A stretch of 64,000 bases of DNA, taken from positions 1 through 64,000 of the forward strand of contig NZ_OBDO01000016.1 in the NCBI RefSeq assembly GCF_900215145.1. The letters are read 5' to 3'. Of the stretch, positions 43,843-51,365 are shown piece by piece (within the stretch, counting starts at the first letter, position 1; each line of letters begins with the position of its first letter). This stretch comes from Geodermatophilus sabuli. GTDB taxonomy: Bacteria > Actinomycetota > Actinomycetes > Mycobacteriales > Geodermatophilaceae. A program made the translations under genes and the position numbers. The notes under the pieces were generated by a model. That model ran no database searches. It had not been told where the DNA came from and saw nothing but the letters and a program-made list of their open reading frames with translations.

Positions 43843-44897
43843 CGCCCGAGGAGTCGGGCGCCCCCGCCGACGAGGCCGAGCCACCGCCGCCTCCGCCGCC
43901 CCCGCCCGGTCCGGGCGGCCTCCAGGACCCGCCCGGCCGCCGCCCGCCGCAGCCCGCGCCGGTGGAGGACGCCGATGACGTCGAGCAGATGCTCAAGCAG
44001 CACGCCGCCCGCAAGGCCGGCCGCGACGAGCTCGCCCGGGCGCACCCGGACTTCCAGCAGGTCTCCCCGCAGCTCGGTGAGCTGGACGAGGAGGCGATGG
44101 CCGACCTCACCGCGCGCGACCCCGACGCCGCCAACCGGCTGCTCACCGCCATGGGCCGGGCCTTCGACCCCGGGCTGCGGGCGGCCGCGCGGGCGCTGGC
44201 CTGCCGGCTGCCGGTGGGCACCCCGCGGGCCGGCGTCCCCGACCGCTCCGGCACCCGCCGCGTGGTGACCCGCCGCGACGACACCGGCAGCGACATCGAC
44301 CTCGACGCCACCCTGGCCGCCCGCGGCGCGGAGCCGCACTGGCGGGCCGAGCACCTGCACACCCGCGGCTGGCGCTCGACCGGCCGGGCCTGCGTGCTGC
44401 TCGTCGACGCCTCCGGGTCGGTGGCCGGCGACGAGCTGTCGGTCGCCGTCCTCACCGCCTCGGCGCTGGCCCAGCGGATGCGGCCGGGAGACGAGCTGGC
44501 CGTGGTGGCGTTCTGGTCGCAGGCGGTGGTGCTGCGGCCGCTGTCGACCGACCCGCGCACCGACGTCGTCATCGACCGGCTGTTCGACCTCGACGGCGGC
44601 GGGACGACCGACCTCGACCTGGGGCTGCGCACCGCCGCGGTCCAGCTGGCCCGGTCCCGCGCGGCCGCCCGCGACGTGCTGCTGCTGTCCGACGGCATGC
44701 CGACCGACAGCCCCGACCCGCTGCCCGCCGCGGCGGCGCTCGCCCGTGCCGGCGCGCACCTGCACGTGCTCTCGCTGTCCGACGAGCCGGAGTCGGTGGC
44801 CAACTGCGCCGCGCTCGCCGCCACGGGCGACGGCCGGGTGGCCCCGCTGCACCGGCCCACCCAGGCGCCGGAGGCGGTGCGCACGGTCCTGGGCTGA
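43839..44897 (+). CDS. VWA-domain protein, partner of the MoxR ATPase
   Basis: 352 residues if begun at a CTG overlapping the MoxR stop; a GTG at 43962 would give 311. The extra residues are a Pro-rich tail-like segment with coding-type base bias, so I favour the longer form. The MIDAS metal site DASGS follows RACVLLV, with the GGGTTDLDLGL and LLLSDGMPTDSPD elements further on. Together with MoxR this resembles the CbbO/NorD/CoxE activator class. Likely cytosolic; its target is probably the adjacent alcohol dehydrogenase. Confidence 0.85.
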   Translation: MTPEESGAPADEAEPPPPPPPPPGPGGLQDPPGRRPPQPAPVEDADDVEQMLKQHAARKAGRDELARAHPDFQQVSPQLGELDEEAMADLTARDPDAANRLLTAMGRAFDPGLRAAARALACRLPVGTPRAGVPDRSGTRRVVTRRDDTGSDIDLDATLAARGAEPHWRAEHLHTRGWRSTGRACVLLVDASGSVAGDELSVAVLTASALAQRMRPGDELAVVAFWSQAVVLRPLSTDPRTDVVIDRLFDLDGGGTTDLDLGLRTAAVQLARSRAAARDVLLLSDGMPTDSPDPLPAAAALARAGAHLHVLSLSDEPESVANCAALAATGDGRVAPLHRPTQAPEAVRTVLG

Positions 44898-44910
44898 CCC
44901 TCGACTTCGC

Positions 44911-45483
44911 TCAGCGCGGTCGCGGGGCCAGCGTCACGGCGTCGCCCGCCCGGGCGGGGTCCAGCGGGACGGCGGAGGTGAGGACGGCGGGCCCGAGCCG
45001 CAGCACGCCGTCGGACAGCGCGGCGCAGCGCACCCCGCCCCGCCCCCGCAGCCCGCGGTGCGCCCCAGGTGCGAGGACGACGTCCATCCACGCGCACGGG
45101 TTCGCCGGCCGGCCGCCGCGCAGCCGCACCGCGCCGGTGCCGCTGTCGAGGGCGAACTGCTGCCCGCGCAGCGCCTCCACCTGCGCGCCGCGCAGGACGA
45201 CGGTGCGCCGGGTCAGCAGCGGGTCGAACGGCGGCACCCCGAGCTCGGCGGCCAGCGCCTCCAGGCCCTCGACGGCGAGCACGGTGAGCTGGGCGTCGCG
45301 GTGGGCCGGGCGGCCGGCGTAGCGGTCACCCACCACGCCGTAGCCGGTGCGCACCTCGATCTCCGCCCGCCGGTCGTCGTCCACCGGGGGGACGGCACCG
45401 CCGGGCCGGCCGTCGTAGCGGTGCACCGGGGAGGCGAGCAGCCCGACGACCTCGACGTCGTACCGGTACGGCAGGGCGGTCAG
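44911..45483 (-). CDS. MOSC-domain protein
   Basis: 190 residues if begun at the CTG that overlaps the ClpP-like stop (CTGA); no ATG or GTG precedes the first conserved strand. VEVVGLLASPVHRYDGRPGG, IEVRTGYGVVGDRYAGRPAHRDAQLTVLA and PCAWMDVVLAPGAHRGLRGRGGVRCAALSDGVLRLG form a compact MOSC fold with a cysteine in PCAW. MOSC domains bind molybdenum cofactor or carry sulfur; this short form is common in actinobacteria. Third gene of an overlapping HTH/ClpP-like/MOSC operon. Confidence 0.85.
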   Translation of the reverse strand: MTALPYRYDVEVVGLLASPVHRYDGRPGGAVPPVDDDRRAEIEVRTGYGVVGDRYAGRPAHRDAQLTVLAVEGLEALAAELGVPPFDPLLTRRTVVLRGAQVEALRGQQFALDSGTGAVRLRGGRPANPCAWMDVVLAPGAHRGLRGRGGVRCAALSDGVLRLGPAVLTSAVPLDPARAGDAVTLAPRPR

Positions 45484-46172
45484 CGGGCCGGCTCGGCGGC
45501 GTCGAGCAGCCCGTAGGCGCGGGCCTCGGGGACGTCGAGCAGGGTTCCGGCCCGCAGGTCGGCGGCGACCTGCTCGACCGGACGGCGGCACGCCTCGGCC
45601 AGCCGCTCGTGCAGCCGGTGCAGCTGCCGGGCGTGCTCCGCCGCCCAGGCCTCCACCTCGCGGCCCGGGAGCCCGCGGGGTGCCCGCGGCTCGCAGAGGT
45701 GCACGGTGGCATGCGCGCCGGCGACCCGCCGGTCGGCCACGGCGAGGACCGCGACGGCCGGGCCGGTGAGCGTGCCCAGCAGGGTGGCGTGCACGGGGAC
45801 GCCCATGAGGTCGAGCGCGTCCACCAGGGTGAGCGCGGCGTCGAGGTCGGCGCCCACCCCGGAGAGCTGCAGCCGGACCGGTTCGTCCCCGCTGGCGTCG
45901 AGCAGGGCCAGCTCCGCGACCGTGCGGTTGGCCACCTCGGCGTCCAGGTGTCCGGAGAGGACGACCACGCGCTGCTGGAGCAGCCGCTCGGCGAGCCAGT
46001 CCGTCGTGTCGACGACGACCGTGGCGGACGCCGACGACGGGGCCGGGGCCGGGGCCGGCGGGCGGGGTTCCGGGCTCCACGGGGTCCGCGGCCAGTCCGG
46101 CGGCCGCGGGGGGAACGGCGGGTCGGGGGGACCGGGCGGAACGGGTGGCCAGGTGCCCATGGGTCGGCTCAT
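45480..46172 (-). CDS. ClpP-fold protein with altered catalytic serine
   Basis: 230 residues. The first 50 are Pro-rich. The ClpP/crotonase core begins at VVVLSGHLDAEVANRTVAELALLD and ends at the conserved handle helix and C-terminal PEARAYGLLD. The nucleophile motif, normally GxAxSMG, reads TGPAVAVLA (137-145), so the serine is missing; His158 in VHLCEP remains and SPGG is SGVG. It is probably a structural or regulatory ClpP relative rather than a peptidase. Its ATG overlaps the HTH gene's stop; the MOSC start overlaps its own stop. Confidence 0.82.
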   Translation of the reverse strand: MSRPMGTWPPVPPGPPDPPFPPRPPDWPRTPWSPEPRPPAPAPAPSSASATVVVDTTDWLAERLLQQRVVVLSGHLDAEVANRTVAELALLDASGDEPVRLQLSGVGADLDAALTLVDALDLMGVPVHATLLGTLTGPAVAVLAVADRRVAGAHATVHLCEPRAPRGLPGREVEAWAAEHARQLHRLHERLAEACRRPVEQVAADLRAGTLLDVPEARAYGLLDAAEPAR

Positions 46173-46468
46173 CGGGACTCCTCGCTCGGGGCGGTGGGAC
46201 GGGTGGACGGCCCGGACGGTCGGACCTGCCAGTCGACGGTGCGGCCGAGCGCCGCCGCGTAGCGCTCGAGCGTGGACAGCCGCGCGTCGAGCCCACCGCT
46301 CTCCAGCCGGGCGACGGCCGACTGCGACGTCCCCATGCGTGCGGCGACGTCGGTCTGGCTCAGCTCGCTCTCCTGGCGGAGCCGGACCAGATCCTCGATC
46401 AGCTGCCGCCGGCGGTCGGCCGGACCGTCCAGGCCCGGGAACCGGCTGCGACGTGACGACGGTGGCAT
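46169..46468 (-). CDS. XRE-family helix-turn-helix regulator
   Basis: 99 residues from the ATG inside an inverted repeat. The HTH is LSQTDVAARMGTSQSAVARLESG (36-58), then a short tail. It likely represses its own operon, because GGCATACC and GGTATACC flank the start. First gene of a tight three-gene operon with ClpP-like and MOSC genes; no toxin-like gene is adjacent. The base composition matches its neighbours. Confidence 0.88.
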   Translation of the reverse strand: MPPSSRRSRFPGLDGPADRRRQLIEDLVRLRQESELSQTDVAARMGTSQSAVARLESGGLDARLSTLERYAAALGRTVDWQVRPSGPSTRPTAPSEESR

Positions 46469-46485
46469 ACCAGAAACGGTATACC
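46464..46485 (-). promoter_or_regulatory. Inverted repeat at the HTH operon start
   Basis: GGCATACC-N6-GGTATACC covers the start codon region. Repeat arms match at seven of eight positions. Likely autoregulatory operator; TATACC may also serve as the -10 element. Confidence 0.55.
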
Positions 46486-46540
46486 TCATCCGCTATGACC
46501 GGGAGGCCCTCCCGTTGATCGTGATCACCACCGGGGCAGG

Positions 46541-46578
46541 CCGGGAGGGGCGGAAATGGCCATTTCTGCCCCTCCCGG
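46541..46578 (-). terminator. Long terminator after xdhC
   Basis: A nearly perfect 19-bp stem centred on GGCC: CCGGGAGGGGC-G-GAAATGG against CCATTTC-T-GCCCCTCCCGG. It begins just beyond the XdhC stop and also separates that gene from the HTH operon. Confidence 0.8.
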
Positions 46579-46581
46579 GCC

Positions 46582-47703
46582 TCAGCGGTCGGCGGTCCGG
46601 TGGATCGGGCCGTCGATGCCGGTCAGCCGCTCGCCGGAGCCGCCCCACCGCCCGGCGATGATCTCCGCCGCGATGGAGATCGCCGTCTCCTCCGGGGTGC
46701 GGGCGCCGAGGTCGAGTCCGATCGGGGAGGACAGGGTGGCCAGCTCCTCCTTGGACAGGCCCGCCTCGGCCAGCCGCTCGAGCCGTTCGGTGTGCGTCCG
46801 CCGGGAACCCATCGCGCCGACGTAGGCCACCGGGATGCGCAGCGCGACCTCCAGCAGCGGGACGTCGAACTTCGGGTCGTGGGTGAGCACGCACAGCACG
46901 GTGCGCTCGTCGATGCGGCCGGCGTCCACCTCGGCCTGCAGGTAGCGGTGCGGCCACTCCACGACCACCTCGTGGGCATCGGGGAAGCGCTTGGGCGTCG
47001 CGAACACCGGGCGGGCGTCGCAGACGGTGACCCGGTAGCCGAGGAACGCCCCCACCCGGGCGACGGCGGCGGCGAAGTCGATCGCGCCGAAGACGATCAT
47101 CCGGGCGGCCGGGGCGAAGGAGTTGACGAACAGCGACAGGTCGTCTCCGCGGCGCTCGCCGTCGTGGCCGACGTGCAGCATCCCGGTGCGGCCGGCGGCG
47201 AGCATGCCGCGGGCGTCGGCGGCGACGGCATCGTCCAGGCGCTGCAGGCCGAGGGTCCCGGAGGCGCGGTCGGGCCAGATGACCAGCCGCTTGCCGACCC
47301 GGTCCTCCGGGCCGGCGACACAGGTGACGACGGCGACCGGCTCGTGCGCGGCGACGGACTCGGCGACCTCCCCCAGCTCGGGGAACGACTCGCGGGAGAC
47401 GCGCTCCACGAAGACGTCGAGGATGCCGCCGCAGGTCAGGCCCACGGCGAAGGCGTCGTCGTCACTGACGCCGTACCGCTCCAGGGTCGGGACGCCGGAC
47501 TCGACGACGTCCTTGGCCTCCTCGTAGACCGCACCCTCGACGCAGCCGCCGGAGACGCTGCCCACGGCGGTGCCGTCGGGGCCGACCAACATCGACGCGC
47601 CCGCCGGCCGCGGGGCGGAGCGCCAGGTGGCGACCACCGTGCCCATCCCGACGGTCTCCCCCGCCTGCCACCAGCCGACCAGGTCCTCGAGCACGTCACG
47701 CAT
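46582..47703 (-). CDS. XdhC/CoxF-family molybdenum cofactor insertion protein
   Basis: 373 residues from an ATG with GGAGAGG. The N-terminal XdhC/CoxI domain (VATWRSAPRPAGASMLVGPDGTAVGSVSGGCVEGAVYEEA) contains the conserved GGCVEG cysteine. The C-terminal Rossmann domain is MIVFGAIDFAAAVARVGAFLGYRVTVCDARP. XdhC binds and sulfurates Mo cofactor before insertion into xanthine-dehydrogenase-family enzymes. It is downstream of VWA and MoxR, the same set found in cox operons, so the client is likely CoxL at 19-22 kb. Confidence 0.92.
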   Translation of the reverse strand: MRDVLEDLVGWWQAGETVGMGTVVATWRSAPRPAGASMLVGPDGTAVGSVSGGCVEGAVYEEAKDVVESGVPTLERYGVSDDDAFAVGLTCGGILDVFVERVSRESFPELGEVAESVAAHEPVAVVTCVAGPEDRVGKRLVIWPDRASGTLGLQRLDDAVAADARGMLAAGRTGMLHVGHDGERRGDDLSLFVNSFAPAARMIVFGAIDFAAAVARVGAFLGYRVTVCDARPVFATPKRFPDAHEVVVEWPHRYLQAEVDAGRIDERTVLCVLTHDPKFDVPLLEVALRIPVAYVGAMGSRRTHTERLERLAEAGLSKEELATLSSPIGLDLGARTPEETAISIAAEIIAGRWGGSGERLTGIDGPIHRTADR

Positions 47704-47730
47704 CGCTGCCTCTCCTCCGAGCGGAGTCCG

Positions 47731-47761
47731 GGAGTGCAGCAAACCTGCACCGTGGCACTCC
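47731..47761 (-). terminator. Hairpin in the VWA-xdhC junction
   Basis: GGAGTGC pairs with GCACTCC, and alternatively GTGCAG with CTGCAC, in the 68-base gap. The two mutually exclusive stems suggest attenuation or partial termination. Confidence 0.35.
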
Positions 47762-47771
47762 GCTCAACGTC

Positions 47772-49049
47772 TCACGCACGCGAGATCACTCCCGCGAGCT
47801 CCTCGAACGCAGCCATGCTGTGCCCGGCGACGAAGTGGTCGACCGACGGCAGGGCCGCCTGCATGCCGCCGGTGAGCGGCTCGTAGCCCTCCCGGCCCTT
47901 GTGCGGGTTCACCCAGACGACCGCGTGGGCCAGCCGGTGCAGCCGCGCCATCTGCTCGGCCAGCACCTCGGTGCCGCCGCGCTCCCAGCCGTCGCTGCAG
48001 ACGACGATGACCGCACCGCGGGCCGTGCCGCGCTGCCCCCAGCGGTCGAGGAACGCCTTGAGCACGTCGCCCAGGCGGGTGCCGCCGGACCAGTCGGGGA
48101 TGGCGTGGCCGCTGGCCGCCAGCGCCTTGTCGGGGTCGCGCATCCGCAGCTCCCGGGTCACGCGGGTCAGCCGGGTGCCGATGGTGAACACCTCCGTGGC
48201 GGCCGGGTGCGCCCGGACCGCCGCGTGCGCGAATCGCAGCAGCGCGTCGGCGTAGGGGCTCATCGACCCCGAGACGTCGATCAGCAGGACGACGCGGCGC
48301 GGGCGGGGGCGCGCCCGCCGGTGCAGCAACCGGGTCACCTCCCCGCCGTCGTGCAGGGCGTGGCGCACGGTGCGCGAGGCGTGCACGGCGCCGTGCGCGC
48401 TGGGCCGGCGCCGCCGCGACGCGCGCATCGGGGCGGCCGGCACCAGCAGCGCGAACAGCCGGCGCAGGTGGTCCCGCTCCGCGAGGCTCATCTCGGCGAC
48501 GTCGCGGTGGCGCAGCACCTCGTCCCCGCTCGCCGTCCCGGCCAGCTCGGGCGGCTGCTCGCCGTCGTCGCTCTCCCCGGTGCCGGGCTCCAGCGGCGCG
48601 GTCGTGGCCAACTGCCGGTCGGGCTGCGCGGCCGAGCGGCTCGGCCGCGGCGCCTCGCCACCGAAGTACGCCGCGAACGCGGCGTCGTAGCGGTCGAGGT
48701 CGTCCGGGCTGCCGCACAGGGTCAGCCGGCCGGCCCAGTACACGTCGGTGGCGTCGAGGACGTCGAGCGCGCCGACGGCGGCGAGCATCGCCTCCACCCG
48801 GTCCGGGGAGGCGGTCACCCCGGCGTGCCGGAGGGTCCGCGCGAAGCCCAGGACCGTGTCGACGACGTCCCGGGGTGGCCGGGTCCGGACGGCCCCGTCC
48901 CCGGTCCCGGTCCCGGTCCCGGTCCCGGTCCCGGTCCCGGTCCCGGTCCCGGTCCCCTGCAGGGTCCGACCGCGAGCGTGCGAGCGGGTGGGGGGCAGGG
49001 GGTCCTCCGACGAGGCGTGGGGAAGACGGGGTCCTGTCTCAGCCGCCAC
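47772..49049 (-). CDS. coxE: CoxE-like VWA-domain protein
   Basis: 425 residues from a GTG that overlaps the MoxR stop by 11 bases; no other ATG/GTG precedes the conserved VLGFARTLRHAGVTASPDRVEAML. The first 55 residues run through a dispersed repeat element and nine copies of a hexanucleotide, giving a (Gly-Thr)n stretch at 32-50. The MIDAS site is DVSGS at 258-262 in VVLLIDVSGSMSPYADALL. CoxE-type proteins act with CoxD in building the Mo-Cu or Mo active site. Followed by xdhC. Confidence 0.88.
   Translation of the reverse strand: MAAETGPRLPHASSEDPLPPTRSHARGRTLQGTGTGTGTGTGTGTGTGTGDGAVRTRPPRDVVDTVLGFARTLRHAGVTASPDRVEAMLAAVGALDVLDATDVYWAGRLTLCGSPDDLDRYDAAFAAYFGGEAPRPSRSAAQPDRQLATTAPLEPGTGESDDGEQPPELAGTASGDEVLRHRDVAEMSLAERDHLRRLFALLVPAAPMRASRRRRPSAHGAVHASRTVRHALHDGGEVTRLLHRRARPRPRRVVLLIDVSGSMSPYADALLRFAHAAVRAHPAATEVFTIGTRLTRVTRELRMRDPDKALAASGHAIPDWSGGTRLGDVLKAFLDRWGQRGTARGAVIVVCSDGWERGGTEVLAEQMARLHRLAHAVVWVNPHKGREGYEPLTGGMQAALPSVDHFVAGHSMAAFEELAGVISRA
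48901..48954 (+). repeat. Hexanucleotide repeat (CCGGTC)9
   Basis: Nine exact tandem copies lie within the 5' coding part of the CoxE-like gene. Being six bases long, gain or loss of copies keeps the frame and changes the Gly-Thr tract by two residues each. Confidence 0.95.
48955..49008 (-). repeat. Dispersed 3'-end element, copy C
   Basis: AGGACCCCCTGCCCCC, GCTCGCACGCTCGCGGTCGGACC and CTGCAGGGG occur in the same order and sense as the other copies, about 30 bases after the MoxR stop. Uniquely, it lies inside the presumed coding start of the next gene. Confidence 0.6.
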
Positions 49050-49956
49050 CGAAGAGCGCCCCCCGGGCGAGCGCGTGCACGCGGTCGGCGTCCTCCCGGT
49101 ACTTGAGGACTGCGCCCAGCGTGCGGGCGGCGGTGTCGGGGTCGAGGGCGCGGGCGCCCAGGGTGTGCAGCGCGGTCGCCCAGTCCATGGCCTCGGCGAC
49201 GCCGGGCGGCTTGAGCAGGTCGAGGGTGCGCAGCGTCGCCGTCGCCCGGGCCACCTCGCGGGCCAGCTGCTCGGTGACCTCCGGCAGCCGGCTGCGCAGG
49301 ATCGCGACCTCGCGGTCGTAGTCCGGGTGCTGCAGCCAGTGGTACAGGCAGCGCCGCTTGAGGGCGTCGTGCACCTCGCGGGTGCGGTTGGAGGTCAGGA
49401 TCACCAGCGGCGGGGTGGCCGCGCGGATCGTGCCGAGCTCCGGGATCGAGATGGTGAAGTCCGACAGCACCTCCAGCAGGAAGGCCTCGAACTCGTCGTC
49501 GGCGCGGTCGACCTCGTCGACCAGCAGCACGCTCGGGGAGTCCTCCAGTGCCTGCAGCAGCGGGCGGGCCAGGAGGAAGCGGCGGTCGTAGAGGGAGGCC
49601 TCGAGCGTCTCCGTGTCCCCTGTGGCGTGCGCCGCCTCCGCGGCCCGCAGGTGCAGCAGCTGCCGGCCGAAGTCCCAGTCGTAGAGCGCCTGGCTGGCCT
49701 CGAGCCCCTCGTAGCACTGCAGGCGGTAGAGCGGGCGGCCGGTCACCTGGGCCAGCGCCTGGGCGAGGGCGGTCTTACCCACGCCGGCCTCGCCCTCGAG
49801 GAACAGCGGCCGGTGCATCGCCAGCGCCAGGTACGCGGCGGTGGCCAGCCCCTCGTCGGGCAGGTACCCGGTGCCCCGGAGGGCCTCGGCCAGGTCGTCG
49901 GGGCCGGCGAACCCGCCGCGCGGGTCGGACACCGGCTCCAGCGCGGTCTCACTCAC
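49039..49956 (-). CDS. coxD: CoxD-like MoxR-family AAA+ ATPase
   Basis: 305 residues. Walker A GEAGVGKTA at 55-63, Walker B VLLVDEVDRADDEFEAFLLEVLSDF, sensor LVILTSNRTREVHDALKRRCLYHWLQHPD. The latter block is the CoxD subgroup pattern. CoxD remodels CoxL during active-site assembly, with CoxE. First of the MoxR/VWA/XdhC set. Its GTG overlaps the stop of a 23-codon leader frame (GTGA). Confidence 0.9.
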   Translation of the reverse strand: MSETALEPVSDPRGGFAGPDDLAEALRGTGYLPDEGLATAAYLALAMHRPLFLEGEAGVGKTALAQALAQVTGRPLYRLQCYEGLEASQALYDWDFGRQLLHLRAAEAAHATGDTETLEASLYDRRFLLARPLLQALEDSPSVLLVDEVDRADDEFEAFLLEVLSDFTISIPELGTIRAATPPLVILTSNRTREVHDALKRRCLYHWLQHPDYDREVAILRSRLPEVTEQLAREVARATATLRTLDLLKPPGVAEAMDWATALHTLGARALDPDTAARTLGAVLKYREDADRVHALARGALFGGG

Positions 49957-50024
49957 GCGGCGGCCCCGTCGGGGCTCGTCGTGGCACTGCCGTGGTCACC
50001 GCGTCCGCTCGCAAGCTCGCTCAC
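49953..50024 (-). CDS. Leader mini-ORF before the coxD-like gene
   Basis: 23 codons from GTG; the stop overlaps the MoxR GTG in a GTGA. The product is Ser/Gly/Ala/Asp-rich. There is no gene immediately upstream, so it may serve as a translational leader. Confidence 0.3.
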   Translation of the reverse strand: MSELASGRGDHGSATTSPDGAAA

Positions 50025-50088
50025 GCTCCGAGCATCCCACCTGTGGTGCGGCACCTGCTCTGTGGCGGCGCCCCACCCCCTGACGGCA

Positions 50089-50124
50089 GGTGGCCGGCCG
50101 GAGAACTCGTCTCGGCCGGCCACC
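50089..50124 (-). terminator. Terminator after the DUF2382 gene
   Basis: GGTGGCCGGCCG and CGGCCGGCCACC form a perfect 12-bp stem 36 bases beyond the stop. Confidence 0.7.
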
Positions 50125-50160
50125 GCCGTGCTGGGCCCGGCCCACGGCCGGGCAGGGATC

Positions 50161-51069
50161 TCAGACGCGCCGGTCGCGGCCCGTGCCGCGCTCGGTGTCG
50201 CCGTCGACCTCGATCTGCTCCTTACGCAGGTCGGCGTTGACGGTCTCGGTGTCGGTGACCGTCTCGGTGTCCAGGCGCACGCGCTCGACGGGGACGGCCT
50301 CCTTCTCCACGACCGGACGCTCGGCGCGCAGCGTGACCTCGTGCTCCTCCTCGGAGATCGCGGGGCCGTCGAGGGCGTTGCCGATGTTGGCGTCGGTGAT
50401 CGGCTCGCGCTCGACGCGCACCTCCTCGCGGGAGACCGGCACGGTCTCGGTCGCGTTCTCGGTGACGACGTACTTGCGCAGCCGGGCGCGGCCGACCTCC
50501 TCGGTCCGGGTGCCCACGTTCAGCTGCTCCTCCGAGCGCGTCATCGCGTTGTCCGTCGTGGGGCCCGAGGTGTCGCGGCCCACAGCACCGCGGGTGTCGA
50601 CGCCGGCGGTGCCGGCCCGGTCGGTCCTGTCACGGTCGGTCATCCCGGCGGCCGCCATGCCGGTGGTCGACTCGGTGCCCGTGGTGGTCCCGGCGGTCGT
50701 CCCCGCACGGTCCGCGTGGCCGACGGTGGTGTCCGTCCGGCCGGTCGTGCCGGAGGTCGTACCGAGGTCGTAGTACCGGTAGAGCTCCTGCTCCTCCTGC
50801 GGCGACAGGTGCCCGTCGGTGTCGATCTTCGGGGCGTCCTTGACGGCGTCCTTGCTGACCGGTACCCGCAGGCCGTCGTCGGTCAGGTCGGCGTTGCGGA
50901 GGGGGACGAAGGACTCCTTGGTGCCGAACAGGCCGGTGCGCACGGTCACCCACTCGGGCTGGCCGGTCTCGTCGTCGAGGTAGACCTCCGAGGCCGACCC
51001 GATCTTCTGGCCACTCTGGTCGTAGACGTCCTTGCCGATCACACGGCTGATGGTTTCGGTACCGATCAT
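50161..51069 (-). CDS. PRC-barrel and DUF2382 stress protein
   Basis: 302 residues from an ATG with GAGAGGAGCC upstream. Residues 1-90 are a PRC barrel (IGKDVYDQSGQKIGSASEVYLDDETGQPEWVTVRTG). A Thr/Gly/Asp-rich linker of about 80 residues leads to DUF2382 (LNVGTRTEEVGRARLRKYVVTENATETVPVSREEVRVEREPI ... ). Such proteins are common in desiccation- and stress-tolerant actinobacteria; molecular role unknown. The 296 bases upstream to the DUF3097 gene hold only the two divergent promoters; I see no further feature. Confidence 0.92.
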   Translation of the reverse strand: MIGTETISRVIGKDVYDQSGQKIGSASEVYLDDETGQPEWVTVRTGLFGTKESFVPLRNADLTDDGLRVPVSKDAVKDAPKIDTDGHLSPQEEQELYRYYDLGTTSGTTGRTDTTVGHADRAGTTAGTTTGTESTTGMAAAGMTDRDRTDRAGTAGVDTRGAVGRDTSGPTTDNAMTRSEEQLNVGTRTEEVGRARLRKYVVTENATETVPVSREEVRVEREPITDANIGNALDGPAISEEEHEVTLRAERPVVEKEAVPVERVRLDTETVTDTETVNADLRKEQIEVDGDTERGTGRDRRV

Positions 51070-51365
51070 CGTCGTCGCGGCTCCTCTCTGAGCACGGGGT
51101 GCAACGGTCACCCCGGTGGGTGACCCCCACCCGGCAGCCGAAACAGGACCCGTCCGCCGACACGCCCGGGGCCGACCGGAACGACCACCGCCGGACGACG
51201 GTCGTCGCGCCGTCTCCGGTGCGTCTGTGCTGGTCAGGCCCAAGAAGGTGACGCGCAACCGATCCCCGACGAGAGCCTGGCCAATCCGGTCACGCTCCGC
51301 GATCGCCTTGCCTCCGGGCGTGTCATGTCGACACCGGCCCCGGCGCGTCGCCGCCGTCCTCGGGG

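Noticed and set aside
45480..46172. Active ClpP protease
   Set aside because: The GxAxSMG nucleophile motif is replaced by TGPAVAVLA, so catalytic activity is unlikely.
48901..48954. CRISPR or origin iterons
   Set aside because: Perfect hexanucleotide slippage tract inside a gene; no DnaA boxes or replication genes nearby.
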